A stretch of DNA of 64,000 bases. Source: an uncultured Bacteroidales bacterium. Its GTDB lineage: Bacteria > Bacteroidota > Bacteroidia > Bacteroidales > Lentimicrobiaceae. Positions 63,685-64,000 of the stretch are shown here, piece by piece. A program made the position numbers and the translations under genes. The notes under the pieces were generated by a model. That model had not been told where the DNA came from, made no database searches, and saw nothing but the letters and a program-made list of their open reading frames with translations. The stretch spans positions 1 to 64,000 of the forward strand of contig CALCQV010000006.1 in NCBI GenBank assembly GCA_937894795.1, written 5' to 3'. How positions within the stretch are numbered: the stretch's first letter is position 1; every line of letters starts with the position of its first letter.

Positions 63685-64000
63685 ATGAAAGGTATATCAT
63701 GGATTATCTTCCTCCTGATGCTCGTTACTCTAAACATATCAGCTCAGGATATCTCCAAAAACTATAAGAAAGAAATAAAGAAGGAAAGAAAAGAAAAGGA
63801 CCTTGAATTTCTTGATGTGTCACAATCCCCATTAGCCCCTGAGGAGATTAAGAACTTCATGGGTTTAAACTACTTTAAACCAAATATCAATTGGTTAATA
63901 TCAGCTAGATTGGAACGAAAATCCACTCCTGATACCATAAAGATGAAAACTACAACTGAGAGATTACCCCTCTATATAGTATATGGGGTTGCATACTTTG
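63685..64000 (+). CDS. DUF1684 family protein, N-terminal part (cut by window edge)
   Basis: The frame runs to the last base. Signal peptide (WIIFLLMLVTLNISAQ), a Lys/Glu-rich stretch (YKKEIKKERKEKDLEF), then LGLNYFKPNINW-like and ARLERKSTPDTIKMKTT leading to YIVYGVAYF, the opening of the DUF1684 fold. Exported. Its role is unknown. Confidence 0.8.
   Translation, partial: MKGISWIIFLLMLVTLNISAQDISKNYKKEIKKERKEKDLEFLDVSQSPLAPEEIKNFMGLNYFKPNINWLISARLERKSTPDTIKMKTTTERLPLYIVYGVAYF

Overview
This is 64 kb of a Bacteroidota chromosome, most like an environmental Bacteroidales. Supporting signs are low-GC DNA, promoters of the form TTG-N18-20-TAnnTTTG, two secreted peptidases with type IX secretion (T9SS) C-terminal sorting domains, a GH92 mannosidase, the rpmG-DUF4295-ftsY-rimO ribosomal block and many Bacteroidota-only DUF families. 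Genes are densely packed on both strands. I see no insertion sequence, prophage or CRISPR array; most of the window is core chromosome. Species cannot be read from the sequence.

Layout. 1-2.4 kb: the end of a glycogen branching enzyme, two hypothetical genes, and a gene-free stretch that looks like an unclassified structured ncRNA with its own promoter and terminator. 2.4-7 kb (minus): a long RelA/SpoT protein with a destroyed hydrolase site and a linked OB-like partner, then clpS-nfeD-floA. 7-17 kb: NUDIX, OsmC, serine hydrolase, thioesterase, rimO, ftsY, DUF4295, rpmG, xerD, SDR and alpha/beta hydrolase. 17-21.4 kb: cutC, GH92 alpha-mannosidase and a class II aldolase-like gene. 21.7-24.8 kb: serA, a four-helix-bundle gene, DUF1015 and a mini winged-helix gene. 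24.8-33.2 kb: an LtaS-like envelope enzyme with a Cache/PAS sensor kinase (minus), divergent from a tightly overlapping GT2 / UPF0104 / NAD-sugar epimerase / YggS operon.

33-47 kb: a lipoprotein, an M14 carboxypeptidase (T9SS cargo), dapA and DUF6913, flavin reductase, an oligopeptide-binding lipoprotein, an M1 aminopeptidase (T9SS cargo), Lon, a GlmU-like nucleotidyltransferase and bL31B with a structured leader. 47-55 kb: two divergent unknown genes, serC, an aat-guanine deaminase-DUF3127 operon, a TPR sensor kinase and a radical SAM protein. 55-61 kb: a sugar-utilisation island (operator-like repeat array, ROK repressor, sugar MFS transporter, NDP-sugar-type nucleotidyltransferase, and an internally deleted GH20 hexosaminidase remnant), then an acyltransferase. 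61-64 kb: two tRNA-Leu genes, DUF4301, pdxH and the start of a DUF1684 lipid/secreted protein.

Themes: stringent response and proteolysis (RelA, ClpS, Aat, Lon), serine biosynthesis split over two loci (serA at 21.7 kb, serC at 49.8 kb), N-glycan/hexosamine scavenging with one decayed enzyme, and peptide scavenging by secreted peptidases plus a peptide-binding protein. The strongest candidates for undescribed biology are the ncRNA at about 1983-2332, the 11-bp phased repeat array at 55693-55779, and the hydrolase-dead RelA with its partner.
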